Source: Roseibium aggregatum IAM 12614
GTDB taxonomy: Bacteria > Pseudomonadota > Alphaproteobacteria > Rhizobiales > Stappiaceae
DNA length: 64,000 nucleotides
Direction of reading: 5' to 3'
NCBI RefSeq assembly: GCF_000168975.1
Contig: NZ_AAUW01000019.1
Location: 1-64,000, forward strand
Part shown: piece after piece, positions 54,754 through 63,215 of the stretch
Layout: each line of letters starts with the position of its first letter
Position numbering within the stretch: the stretch's first letter is position 1
Translations under genes and position numbers: made by a program
Notes under the pieces: generated by a model
Databases searched by the model: none
What the model was told of the DNA's origin: nothing
Seen by the model: the letters and a program-made list of their open reading frames with translations, nothing else

Positions 54754-56063
54754 GCTCCGAATTCGTCCTTGCCATCATGTTCGCCAGCCTGGTGGGTCTG
54801 CTGCTCACAGGCCTTCCGCTTGCCTTCACGCTCGGCGCACTTGCCCTCGTTTTCACGATAACGCTCTGGGGCCCTGCCGCCCTGTCCGTCACCGTGCTCA
54901 ATCTCTACTCCACCATGACGTCGGAATCGCTTCTGGCGATCCCGCTCTACGTCATGATGGCCAGCATCCTTCAGCGTTCCGGGGTCATCGAGAGCCTTTA
55001 CCGTGCCATGGAACTCTGGTCCCGGCGACTGCCGGGCGGCCTTGCGGTTGGCACCATCGCCATCTGCACGATCATCGCCGCCATGACCGGCATCGTCGGA
55101 GCAGCGGTTGCCGCCATGGGCATGCTTGCCCTGCCATCCATGCTGAAGCGCAAATACAGTCCGGAACTTGCCATCGGAACCATCTGCGCCGGCGGCACGC
55201 TCGGCATCCTGATCCCGCCTTCGGTGATCACCATCGTCTATGCCGTGACCGCCCAGGCCTCCATCGGCCAGATGTTCATCGCCGGCGTGGTGCCGGGCCT
55301 GCTGCTGGCCTCGCTCTATATCGGCTACATCGTCCTGCGGTCCGCACTCAATCCGTCCATCGCCCCCCGCCCGGACAACGATGCCCCGGCGACATGGGAA
55401 GAGCGTATCGCTTCGCTGAAATCCCTCATCCTGCCGCTGCTGATCATCGTCGGCGTCCTGGGTACGATCTACATGGGCATCGCGACGCCCACGGAAGCGG
55501 CGGCCGTCGGCGTCTTCCTGGCGTTCCTGTCGTCCCTGATCGAGCGCCGTTTCGGCTGGGAGCTCGTCTCCGGCGTCGCGCTGGACGTGGTCAAGGTGAC
55601 GGCCATGATCCTCTGGATCACCATCGGCGCCCGGGCCTTCGTTGCGATCTTCACCGGCACCGGCGGCGCGGACTTCCTCTTGTCCTTCATTCAGGACCTC
55701 GACACCAACCGCTGGATCGTGCTTGCGGTCATGCTGGGCATTCTGTTCTTCCTCGGCATGTTCCTGGACGAAATGGGCATCATCCTCTTGTGCGTGCCCG
55801 TGTTCCTGCCAGTGATCGATTTCCTTGAGTTCGACCGGCTCTGGTTCGGCATCCTGTTCCTCGTTTCGGCGCAGATGGCCTACATCTCCCCGCCCTTCGG
55901 CTACACGCTCTTCTACATGAAGGGCGTCCTGCCCGCCGGCATCGGCATGGGCACGGTCTACCGTGCCATCGTTCCCTTCATCCTGCTGCAAGCCATCGGT
56001 ATCTTCATCTGCGCCCTGTTTCCGGAGCTGGTGTTGTGGCTGCCGCAATCCATGATCAATTGA
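54750..56063 (+). CDS. dctM: TRAP transporter large permease DctM
   Basis: A 437-residue, twelve-span secondary transporter subunit of the DctM/SiaM group. LLLTGLPLAFTLGALALVF at the start, AAMTGIVGAAVAAMGMLALPSMLKRKY, GGTLGILIPPSVITIVYAV and TEAAAVGVFLAF are family signatures including the sodium-site region. Four-base overlap with dctQ. It ends 16 bases before the HMG-CoA reductase gene. Confidence 0.93.
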   Translation: MSSEFVLAIMFASLVGLLLTGLPLAFTLGALALVFTITLWGPAALSVTVLNLYSTMTSESLLAIPLYVMMASILQRSGVIESLYRAMELWSRRLPGGLAVGTIAICTIIAAMTGIVGAAVAAMGMLALPSMLKRKYSPELAIGTICAGGTLGILIPPSVITIVYAVTAQASIGQMFIAGVVPGLLLASLYIGYIVLRSALNPSIAPRPDNDAPATWEERIASLKSLILPLLIIVGVLGTIYMGIATPTEAAAVGVFLAFLSSLIERRFGWELVSGVALDVVKVTAMILWITIGARAFVAIFTGTGGADFLLSFIQDLDTNRWIVLAVMLGILFFLGMFLDEMGIILLCVPVFLPVIDFLEFDRLWFGILFLVSAQMAYISPPFGYTLFYMKGVLPAGIGMGTVYRAIVPFILLQAIGIFICALFPELVLWLPQSMIN

Positions 56064-56079
56064 CAGACAGGTTCCCCCG

Positions 56080-57363
56080 ATGAGTGACGTCACTTCGTCC
56101 CGTATTGAAGGTTTTCACAAGCTGGACCCGTCCGGCCGGCTTCTGGCCGTCCAGCGCCAGGCGAAGCTGGACAACAAGTCCGTCTCGGATCTTGTGGAGG
56201 CGGCCTCCGGACATATCGAACTGGCCGACCGTCTCGTTGAAAACGCCATTTCCAGCATCTCCATTCCGGTCGGCATCGCGACCAACATGACCGTGGACGG
56301 GCGCGACGTGCTGGTTCCCATGGCAAGCGAGGAATCTTCCGTCATCGCCGCCGTGTGCAACTCGGCCAAGCGCTGCCGGTCAACCGGTGGCTTCAAGACT
56401 TCGACAAGCGGCCCGCTGATGGCGGCCCAGATCCAGCTTCTGGGGGTCAGCGATCCGGAAAACGTCCGCCTGAAGGTTCTGGAACGCATCGATGACATCC
56501 GCACCATCTGCGAGGAGATCGATCCCCTTCTGGTCAAGCTCGGTGGCGGGTTCCGCGACCTCGACATCAGGGTGATCGACACGGCCGAAGGCCCGATGAC
56601 CATCGTGCACATCATCGTCGACACGCGCGATGCGATGGGCGCAAACGCCGTCAACAGCATGGCCGAAGCCCTGGCCCCGAAACTGGAGGAATGGACCGGC
56701 GCGCGCAGTCTCCTCCGCATTCTGACCAACCTTGCCGACCGCCGCGTGGCCCGTGTGCGGGCCGTCTGGCCGCTGGAGGAAATCGGTGGTGAAAAGGTTC
56801 GCGACGACATGTTGTCGGCCTATCACTTCGCCGATGCCGACCCCTATCGGGCGGCCACCCATAACAAGGGCATCATGAACGGCATCAGCGCGGTGGTTCT
56901 CGCCACCGGCAACGACACCAGGGCCGTGGAAGCCGGTGCCCATGCCTTTGCCGCCAGGGATGGTCGCTACCGCTCGATGTCCCGCTGGGAAAAGGACGGC
57001 GACGGCAACCTCGTCGGCATCCTGGAACTGCCGATGGCCGTCGGGCTGATCGGTGGCGCCACAAAAATCCACCCCACCGCACAGGCCAACCTGAAAATCC
57101 TTGGCGTGACCACGGCGGACGAACTGGCACGGATCATCGTTGCCGTCGGCCTGGCACAGAATTTCGGTGCCTTGCGCGCACTCGCCACCACCGGCATCCA
57201 GAAGGGCCACATGGGCCTGCACGCCCAGAACGTTGCCCTGATGGTTGGCGCAACAGGTGAGGAAATCGACCAGGTTGCCAGCGAGTTGAAGGCACTCGGC
57301 AAGGTGCGGCAGGATCTGGCCGAGGAAATCCTCGCCCGGTTGCGGCAAGGCGACAAAGCCTGA
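56080..57363 (+). CDS. mvaA: Degradative (class II) hydroxymethylglutaryl-CoA reductase
   Basis: A 427-residue enzyme matching Pseudomonas mevalonii HMG-CoA reductase along its whole length as recalled. Catalytic residues: E85 in ASEESSVIAA (E83 there), K263 in HNKGIMNG (K267), D279 in ATGNDTRAVEAGAHA (D283) and H377 in QKGHMGLH (H381). In mevalonate degradation it oxidises mevalonate to HMG-CoA. It is the last gene of the TRAP operon, 16 bases after dctM. No HMG-CoA lyase (mvaB) lies in the window, so that step must be elsewhere. Confidence 0.94.
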   Translation: MSDVTSSRIEGFHKLDPSGRLLAVQRQAKLDNKSVSDLVEAASGHIELADRLVENAISSISIPVGIATNMTVDGRDVLVPMASEESSVIAAVCNSAKRCRSTGGFKTSTSGPLMAAQIQLLGVSDPENVRLKVLERIDDIRTICEEIDPLLVKLGGGFRDLDIRVIDTAEGPMTIVHIIVDTRDAMGANAVNSMAEALAPKLEEWTGARSLLRILTNLADRRVARVRAVWPLEEIGGEKVRDDMLSAYHFADADPYRAATHNKGIMNGISAVVLATGNDTRAVEAGAHAFAARDGRYRSMSRWEKDGDGNLVGILELPMAVGLIGGATKIHPTAQANLKILGVTTADELARIIVAVGLAQNFGALRALATTGIQKGHMGLHAQNVALMVGATGEEIDQVASELKALGKVRQDLAEEILARLRQGDKA

Positions 57364-57529
57364 GACTTTTTCATAGGCTTTGGCCGGACGGATCGCACGA
57401 CAAGGACCGTGTGTCCTGCCCGGCCACTCAACTGATGGATCCCGGTTGCGCTGAAATCGCAATTATTGGCGCCGTAACGGCAAGATTGCCTCTTTTCCGT
57501 CGGAATGCTTGCTGTATCTTTCTAGGAGC

Positions 57530-58048
57530 ATGACAACCGACCTGATCGATCTGCGCGCGGCTCGAACCGCCGATTGTGAGGCACTCGCCGGCATCCACAG
57601 CGAAGCCTGGCTGGGTGCCTATCGGGGAGTCTTGCACGGTGTCGACCTGCAAAAGATGATCTCCCGCAGAGGCAGCACCTGGTGGCGCGGCGCGCTCGCC
57701 AGGGGTGTCGATATCAAGATCCTCAGCATTGCTGAAATTCCCGCCGGTTACGCGACCTATGGGCCTTGCCGGTTGAGCGGCACCGGCATGGACGGCGAGA
57801 TCTACGAGCTGTACCTGAAACCGGAATATCAGGGCCTCGGTTTCGGCCGGGTCCTGTTCCAGAACGTGCGCGAAACGCTGGCGGCGAAAAACATGCCCGG
57901 ACTTGCCGTCCAGGTGCTGAGCGCCAACGAGCCGGCCCGCGCCTTTTACAAGGCCCTCGGCGGCAAACTTGCGGCAAAGTCCTGGTACAGGATCGGTGGC
58001 CGCAGACTGGACCTCAGCATCTACGCCTGGCCACAAGGAAGCACCTGA
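57530..58048 (+). CDS. GNAT-family N-acetyltransferase
   Basis: A 172-residue GNAT protein. The acetyl-CoA loop is in LKPEYQGLGFGRVLFQNV (Q/RxxGxG/A as QGLGFG), preceded by the beta strand MDGEIYELYL and followed by VLSANEPARAFYKALGG. The acceptor is unknown. The ATG at 57530 has AGGAG only one base upstream, so the real start could be the TTG at 57509; the conserved part begins after either. Confidence 0.85.
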   Translation: MTTDLIDLRAARTADCEALAGIHSEAWLGAYRGVLHGVDLQKMISRRGSTWWRGALARGVDIKILSIAEIPAGYATYGPCRLSGTGMDGEIYELYLKPEYQGLGFGRVLFQNVRETLAAKNMPGLAVQVLSANEPARAFYKALGGKLAAKSWYRIGGRRLDLSIYAWPQGST

Positions 58049-58079
58049 CCCATATGGCGTGCTTGCCCAGGCTGTGGCC

Positions 58080-58646
58080 CTAGTAAAGAATTCCGGGATT
58101 GCCGATGATCTGCGGCGGCTGCGTGCAGTCGAAAGACCCGGCCATGCTATCAGCAGCCTGGCGCGCCATCTCGTTGGCGTTCTTGTTGGCCTGAGCATCG
58201 ATCCGGGCAATCTGACAGGTGCCGCCACCGGGCAGCAACTGGGTCACGATCAGCACGCTGCCGGTTTTGGTACTGTCTTCGAGGCTCGGAAACCAGCGCA
58301 GGATGGTTGCAAAGGGAACGCCCCCCTTGAGGCGCCATTCCAGCGTTTCGTTGACCGAGTTGAAACTGGGCAGTGTCTGGCCTGCCGCGGGCTCGTTGGC
58401 GGCATCGGGACCAAAGGAAACGAACATGCGCAGGTCGCCCTCGGCAACATAGACACCCGTGCCCTTGTAACCGGCGCACTGCCAGGCACCGCCGAAGGTG
58501 CCCTCTTCCTCATCCGGGGACGTGATCAACTGGCAGCCGTCCAGCAGGATTTTAGTATAGGTGCTTTCGATTGGCGCCGCCGTTGCAGCCTGCAGGGCCG
58601 CAAGCAACCCACTGAGCGCCAAAAGGGAAAGCCTGAGCCGTTTCAT
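58080..58646 (-). CDS. Exported protein of unknown function
   Basis: A 188-residue protein with a signal peptide (MKRLRLSLLALSGLLAALQA, cut near TAA) and a soluble mature part of mostly beta character, with three cysteines (LDGCQLI, AWQCAGYKG, GTCQIAR) and a fourth near the end. The segment TFGGAWQCAGYKGTGVYVAEGDLRMFVSFG may be a ligand- or wall-facing domain. I do not recognise the family. It is convergent with the GNAT gene. Confidence 0.75.
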   Translation of the reverse strand: MKRLRLSLLALSGLLAALQAATAAPIESTYTKILLDGCQLITSPDEEEGTFGGAWQCAGYKGTGVYVAEGDLRMFVSFGPDAANEPAAGQTLPSFNSVNETLEWRLKGGVPFATILRWFPSLEDSTKTGSVLIVTQLLPGGGTCQIARIDAQANKNANEMARQAADSMAGSFDCTQPPQIIGNPGILY

Positions 58647-58780
58647 GAATCTGTCTCCTCCCGAACCTGCGGCGAAAATAGAGGCATGTTAATCAATTAG
58701 GTGCAATGCAAAAATAAAGGGCTTGAACTTCTTCGGCTGGATTGCGATAGACGCAGCAACGAAAAACAGGAGTTTTCTAA

Positions 58781-59320
58781 ATGCGTATCGACGCTGTGCC
58801 GATTGGCAAGAATCCACCGGAAGACATCAACGTCATTATCGAGGTCTCCGTTGGCGGCGAGCCGATCAAATACGAGATGGATAAAGAAGCCGGTGCGATG
58901 TACGTCGACCGCTTCCTGTACACACCGATGCGGTATCCGGGCAACTACGGCTTTGTCCCGCACACACTGTGCGGCGATGGCGATCCGATCGATGTGATCG
59001 TGGTCAACCAGCGCCCGATCGTTCCGGGCGCCATCATGAGCTGCCGTCCGATCGGCGTTCTGCTGATGGAAGACGAATCCGGCCAGGACGAAAAGATCCT
59101 CGCGGTTCCCTCCCACAAGCTGAGCAAGCGCTACGACAACGTCAATGACGTGTCAGATATTCCGGAAATCACCATCGCCCAAGTGAAGCATTTCTTTGAG
59201 CACTACAAGGATCTGGAACCGGGCAAGTGGGTGAAGATCACCGGCGTGGAAGGTGTTGAATCCGCAAAGCGGCTAATCCTGGAATCCATCGCACGCGCCC
59301 AGAAGGAAGCTGCTGAGTAA
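58781..59320 (+). CDS. ppa: Inorganic pyrophosphatase (family I)
   Basis: A 179-residue soluble pyrophosphatase with the signature DGDPIDVIV (metal-binding aspartates), KYEMDKE (Lys/Glu of the active site), [11 protein letters not shown] and KYDN-like RYDNVNDV. It hydrolyses pyrophosphate to drive biosynthesis. Monocistronic: a clear terminator follows. Confidence 0.96.
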   Translation: MRIDAVPIGKNPPEDINVIIEVSVGGEPIKYEMDKEAGAMYVDRFLYTPMRYPGNYGFVPHTLCGDGDPIDVIVVNQRPIVPGAIMSCRPIGVLLMEDESGQDEKILAVPSHKLSKRYDNVNDVSDIPEITIAQVKHFFEHYKDLEPGKWVKITGVEGVESAKRLILESIARAQKEAAE

Positions 59321-59348
59321 GCGCTTTCCGGCAGGACGAAAACAACAA

Positions 59349-59387
59349 AGGTCCCCCGCGTTTCGAAATCGCGGGAGGCCTTTTTTG
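59349..59387 (+). terminator. Rho-independent terminator after ppa
   Basis: AGGTCCCCCGCG...CGCGGGAGGCCTTTTTTG: a long stem with one mismatch and a six-T tail, about 30 bases after the stop. Confidence 0.9.
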
Positions 59388-59402
59388 TTAGTGGGACGGG
59401 TT

Positions 59403-59837
59403 TCAGCGTTCCGCTGCTGCCTCGATCCGCTCCATGTCCTGGTCGGACAGGCCGAAGTGATGTCCGATCTCGTGGATCAGCACGTGGGCGACGACATCAC
59501 CCAGGCTCTCGTCCATGGCTGCCCAGTAATCCAGGATCGGTCGGCGGTAGAGCCAGATACGGTTGGGCATCTGTCCGGTCAGCACGCTCTCCGCGCCCTC
59601 GCTTAAGCCCTGCCCCTCGAACAGGCCCAGAAGATCGTGCGGGTCGTCGATGCGTAGTTCATCCAGCACCTCGTCAGGCGCATAATCGGCCAGGCTGATC
59701 TGCAGATGACCGCAGCGCAGCAGAAGGTCGTCCGGAAGTCCGGACAGGATCTCGCTCGCCATCGCCTCGAAATCTTCCAGGTCAGGTGCTTTGGTTTCGG
59801 TCCAGCTGCTTTGGCTGACCGGCCGGACGGATGCCAT
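59403..59837 (-). CDS. Zincin-like metallopeptidase (DUF1025 type)
   Basis: A 144-residue protein with the minimal metalloprotease motif HEIGHHFGLSD at 122-132 (HExxHxxGxxD). IWLYRRPILDYWA upstream is typical of the short bacterial zincin-like family. Substrate unknown; no signal peptide, so cytoplasmic. The ATG at 59837 has AAGGAAG 3 bases upstream; an in-frame ATG at 59864 is possible. It is the last gene of a minus-strand run with dsbB. Confidence 0.87.
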   Translation of the reverse strand: MASVRPVSQSSWTETKAPDLEDFEAMASEILSGLPDDLLLRCGHLQISLADYAPDEVLDELRIDDPHDLLGLFEGQGLSEGAESVLTGQMPNRIWLYRRPILDYWAAMDESLGDVVAHVLIHEIGHHFGLSDQDMERIEAAAER

Positions 59838-59864
59838 ATCGCTTCCTTTTAGGGATCGGTTCAT

Positions 59865-60143
59865 TCAGGTTTTGGGCAATACGTAAGTAACGACAAGATA
59901 AATCGCCAGTCCGATCGCGAACACAAGCCCGAGACCACGGCCGATCCGGCTGCCCCACACCTCGATACGGTCGTCTTCATCCTTGTCGGCGGCGCTCAGG
60001 TGATCCTTCGCCCGGTCTGCCATGCGCACAAACGTCGAGCCGGCCACCGTCTCGCTTTCCGCATTCACCCGGTCGAGTGTGCGCAGCGCCTCCTTGCGGA
60101 GTTTCTCTTTCGGGTGGTCGTTCTCATTCTCGTTCTGGCTCAT
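59865..60143 (-). CDS. Small C-terminally anchored membrane protein
   Basis: A 92-residue protein. The charged cytoplasmic part, Asn/Glu-rich at the start (SQNENENDHPKEK), is followed by one C-terminal span (GLGLVFAIGLAIYLVVTYVL). Unrecognised. Its start overlaps the dsbB stop by four bases, so it is co-translated with dsbB; a role in envelope redox is only a guess. Confidence 0.7.
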   Translation of the reverse strand: MSQNENENDHPKEKLRKEALRTLDRVNAESETVAGSTFVRMADRAKDHLSAADKDEDDRIEVWGSRIGRGLGLVFAIGLAIYLVVTYVLPKT

Positions 60144-60664
60144 GCACCTACACTGGCCGCGTTGCCCCGGCGTTTCAACCCGAAAGCGGCCAAAAGCGCC
60201 AGAAGGGCAAGCCCTCCGGAAGCCACCGCGTTCCAGCCGGCAAAGGACAGGCCGAACATCCGCCAGCTTGCCTCGGTGCAGCTCACGACGCGGGTCGACT
60301 TCAGCGCCTGCAGCATGTTGGCGGCGGATGTCGGCGTCGCGGTGCCGCCACCGCAATCGCTCGGGCCATCCCAGAACTGCCATTCGGCACCGGACTGATA
60401 GACACCAAGGCCGGAACCATAGGCAAACACGGCCGCAACGATGAAAAGCACGACCAGTGCCAGACCGGTCCTCTTCGCCTGCATCAGGAAAAGCGCCAGC
60501 AGGGCCAGCGGCAGGCCCACGTAATAGGGAATGCGCTGCTCCAGGCACAGCTTGCAGGGCACATAGCCGCCGATCAGCTGAAAGCCCCAGGCTGTCGCGA
60601 TCGCCGCAAGGCCGCCCAGCAGCAAAAGCCCCGTCAGATTGCGCGATATCCGGTCGGCTGTCAT
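60140..60664 (-). CDS. dsbB: Disulfide bond formation protein DsbB
   Basis: A 174-residue inner-membrane quinone reductase partner of DsbA, with four spans. The first periplasmic Cys pair is in PCKLCLEQR (CxxC); the second is widely spaced, in PSDCGGG and RVVSCTEASW, as in DsbB. It reoxidises DsbA and passes electrons to quinone. DsbA itself is not in this window. It is followed by an overlapping small membrane protein gene. Confidence 0.9.
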   Translation of the reverse strand: MTADRISRNLTGLLLLGGLAAIATAWGFQLIGGYVPCKLCLEQRIPYYVGLPLALLALFLMQAKRTGLALVVLFIVAAVFAYGSGLGVYQSGAEWQFWDGPSDCGGGTATPTSAANMLQALKSTRVVSCTEASWRMFGLSFAGWNAVASGGLALLALLAAFGLKRRGNAASVGA

Positions 60665-60680
60665 CTCATCCTCTTAACTG

Positions 60681-61259
60681 TCAGATATACCTAAGCACCA
60701 GGAAACCGCCGACCAGCAGCACCACAAATATGGTGAACATGAGACCGAGCCGCTTTTCGATGAAATCGCGGATCGGCGGGCCGAACAGATACAGCAATCC
60801 GGAAACGACGAAGAAGCGGATCCCTCGCGAAACGATGCTGGCGGCAATGAACACCGGCAGGCTGAGCCCCAGCGCCCCGGAGGCAATGGTGATGACCTTG
60901 TAGGGAAACGGCGTCAGCCCGGCGATGAAGACAAACCACCAGCCATACTGATGATAGATGTCCTTGAACTCGTCGACGAACCCCATCTTGCCGTAGAAGG
61001 TCAGGATCGGCACCGCCACCTGTTCGAACAGGAACAGGCCGATGACATACCCCAGAATACCGCCGGCAACCGACGTCAGCGTGCACAGCAGCGCGTACCA
61101 CCAGGCTTTCTCGCGCCGGGCAATCACCATGGGGATCAGCAGGATGTCCGGCGGGATCGGAAACACCGAGCTTTCGACAAAAGAAACGGTGCCAAGCGCG
61201 GCAGGCGCACGCGGTCCGGCGGCAAGGGACAGGGTCCAGTCGTAAAGGCGTCTGATCAT
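60681..61259 (-). CDS. YqaA/DedA-like (VTT/SNARE-associated) membrane protein
   Basis: A 192-residue protein with about five spans. FVESSVFPIPPDILLIPMVI and YGWWFVFIAGLTPFPYKVITIASGALGL are the two re-entrant/Pro-rich segments of the YqaA branch of the DedA superfamily, which takes part in lipid or undecaprenyl-phosphate flipping. GGGAAA precedes the ATG. It is 16 bases from dsbB and probably co-transcribed. Confidence 0.9.
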   Translation of the reverse strand: MIRRLYDWTLSLAAGPRAPAALGTVSFVESSVFPIPPDILLIPMVIARREKAWWYALLCTLTSVAGGILGYVIGLFLFEQVAVPILTFYGKMGFVDEFKDIYHQYGWWFVFIAGLTPFPYKVITIASGALGLSLPVFIAASIVSRGIRFFVVSGLLYLFGPPIRDFIEKRLGLMFTIFVVLLVGGFLVLRYI

Positions 61260-61470
61260 GGCGTTTCCCTTAGCCGTTGCGCTGCAAAAAGTCACCTAGG
61301 GAAATGCGAGAACCGCCAGCAGCACAATGCCGCGCTGACACACCCCCGCGGCAGGTGACCTCTTCGCAAACAGGCCTCGGCACACAGCTTTGGCACATAG
61401 GGCAGACTTTTCTCGCACTTCTGCTAGCATTGAAGCCTCAACGGGTTCCCCACGCCACTGGGAGGGGGAG

Positions 61471-62148
61471 ATGACAGGAACAGCCTCGAGCATCGCCAAA
61501 CTGGCATTCGCCTTGATGATCAGCGCTCCGGCTACGGCCGCCGCCCAGCAGGTCGAGATGGAAGGAACGGTCAAACTGACACCCTTCGAGGCCGAGGGCG
61601 TAACCCTGTCGACGATCTATACGGTGGACGCAGCCTTCGCCGCAAAACACGGCGTCGAGGTTCCTGTCCCCTTCAGCCTGGCTGCGCCACGCCGCGAGGC
61701 TCAGCAGATTGTCGCCCAGGCAAACCCCGCCGGCGGCGGGCCGATCAAGATCTACTTCACCACAGACGACGAAACCAAACGCATCTATTCCTCCCTGCAG
61801 ATCGTCACCTACACCATGAAGACCGACGATCCGCAGAAGCGCCTCGAAGTGGGCGACTATGTTGCCATCGAGCTGTTGAAACAACTCGGCACCACCGACG
61901 ACACACGGCTGAACGTCCGCCGCCAGATCACACTTGGCGATCTGCCCGCATCCGAAATCGTCGGCAACTTCATCAACAAGGAAGGCGACCAGTTGCTTGT
62001 ACGGCTGGTCGCGCTGTCAAAACCCGACAGCCACAAAGGCATCGTCGGCATCGCCATCGGCCACCCTCGTCAGGGACGTATCAAAAAAGTGGAAGACATC
62101 TACCAGACCAGCGCTTCCCTGGCCTTCGACACGGTGACACTAAAGTAG
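61471..62148 (+). CDS. Exported protein of unknown function
   Basis: A 225-residue protein with a signal peptide (about 1-26, ending TAAAQQ) and a soluble mature part. YTMKTDDPQKRLEVGDYVAIELLKQLGT and LVRLVALSKPDSHKGIVGIAIGHP are its most ordered stretches. No cysteines or spans. I do not recognise it. GGAGGGGGAG runs right up to the ATG. It stands alone between the YqaA-like gene and the tRNA. Confidence 0.7.
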   Translation: MTGTASSIAKLAFALMISAPATAAAQQVEMEGTVKLTPFEAEGVTLSTIYTVDAAFAAKHGVEVPVPFSLAAPRREAQQIVAQANPAGGGPIKIYFTTDDETKRIYSSLQIVTYTMKTDDPQKRLEVGDYVAIELLKQLGTTDDTRLNVRRQITLGDLPASEIVGNFINKEGDQLLVRLVALSKPDSHKGIVGIAIGHPRQGRIKKVEDIYQTSASLAFDTVTLK

Positions 62149-62234
62149 CTTATGTGGCTGTGCTGTTGCGCCGGCGGGAGGCAGAGCCTCGACCCATTCC
62201 GGCGCGTTCGGTCAGTAACTCAAAGCGCTTGCCT

Positions 62235-62319
62235 TGGTGCCCCCCGCCGGAATCGAACCGGCACTCCCGAAGGAACCGGATTTTGAATCCGGCGCGTCTA
62301 CCAGTTCCGCCAGGGGGGC
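62235..62319 (-). tRNA. tRNA-Leu (anticodon CAA)
   Basis: The minus strand folds as a class II tRNA: acceptor GCCCCCC/GGGGGGC, anticodon stem CCGGA-TTCAAAA-TCCGG with anticodon CAA, a variable arm (TTCCTTCGGGAG) and T arm GCCGGTTCGATTCCGGC. The 3' CCA is encoded. Length is 85 bases. Confidence 0.96.
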
Positions 62320-62575
62320 AATCCGGTATCGGATTGGGTGCCTATCATGGGCTTTTGTCCGATGCAAGCGGTTCGAGCGCGCTGCTGCTTGCCGCCGCCG
62401 ATTGCCGGTCTCATTGCTGTCGGTCGAATTTGAAGAAGTTCCTTCACACCCCCTTAACCCTGGGCCGCAAAAACCTGGCCTGAGCACTCTCAAAGCGTGG
62501 TTTGCGGCGCATATTTAAGCTGTTTGCAACCGCTGCTCGCGCAAGTGACCAGTGACAAAAATTTGGGAGACACGG

Positions 62576-63070
62576 ATGACACTTGCCGGCAGCCTTCAAG
62601 AGACAAAACGGACCAAGACTTCTACGGTGGAAGATGCCGCCCGGCACGGGCTGGCTTTCACGCAATCCTTCGTCGACAAGTCACAGTTGATGCCCGCGCC
62701 GATCCGGCCCGAATGGGTGCTTGAAGGCGACCCGAAAGCCATGTGCGCCGTTCTGGCCAGACACAAGTTTGGCTGGGGCGATGCCTGCCACTGGTCGTGC
62801 ACGGCGGGCAAGTTCCGCTGGCACTACGGCTGGGACGAATCGGTGATGTTCCTGGAAGGTGAAGTGCGGATCACCGACGAGACCGGCCATGTCTATGAAG
62901 GCAAGCCCGGTGTCACGCTGTTTTTCCCGGCGGGCACCTCCGCCGTCTGGGAAGTTCCAACCTACATCCGCAAGCTCGCCTTCAACCAGAAGCCGGTTCC
63001 CTGGTATCTGCATTATCAGTCCCGCATCCTGGAGAGACTGAAGGGCGTCGGCCACAAGCTTTTCGGGTAA
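62576..63070 (+). CDS. Cupin-domain protein
   Basis: A 164-residue protein of the small cupin (DUF861-like) group. The beta barrel covers about residues 60-150; FRWHYGWDESVMFLEGEVRITDETGHVY is the first cupin motif (His and Glu ligands partly changed) and GVTLFFPAGTSAVWEVP the second. The ligand or substrate is unknown. The ATG at 62576 has GGGAGA 6 bases upstream. Confidence 0.82.
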   Translation: MTLAGSLQETKRTKTSTVEDAARHGLAFTQSFVDKSQLMPAPIRPEWVLEGDPKAMCAVLARHKFGWGDACHWSCTAGKFRWHYGWDESVMFLEGEVRITDETGHVYEGKPGVTLFFPAGTSAVWEVPTYIRKLAFNQKPVPWYLHYQSRILERLKGVGHKLFG

Positions 63071-63103
63071 GCTGAAAGATCCGCGCGCCAGAGTCAGACT
63101 TGC

Positions 63104-63137
63104 GACGGCAGCTGCCTGCTGGCTGCCGTCCCCTTGA
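63104..63137 (+). terminator. Hairpin terminator-like sequence after the cupin gene
   Basis: GACGGCAGC-TGCCTGCTG-GCTGCCGTC forms a 9-bp stem; the tail CCCCTTGA is poor in T, so termination is likely but not certain. Confidence 0.5.
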
Positions 63138-63215
63138 GTTTGTTAGCCAGCGAACATAAGCGCAAATTGTGCGCTTTTTCTGGACAAGCAGAAACCGCTT
63201 GGCTAGTAATTCTGC

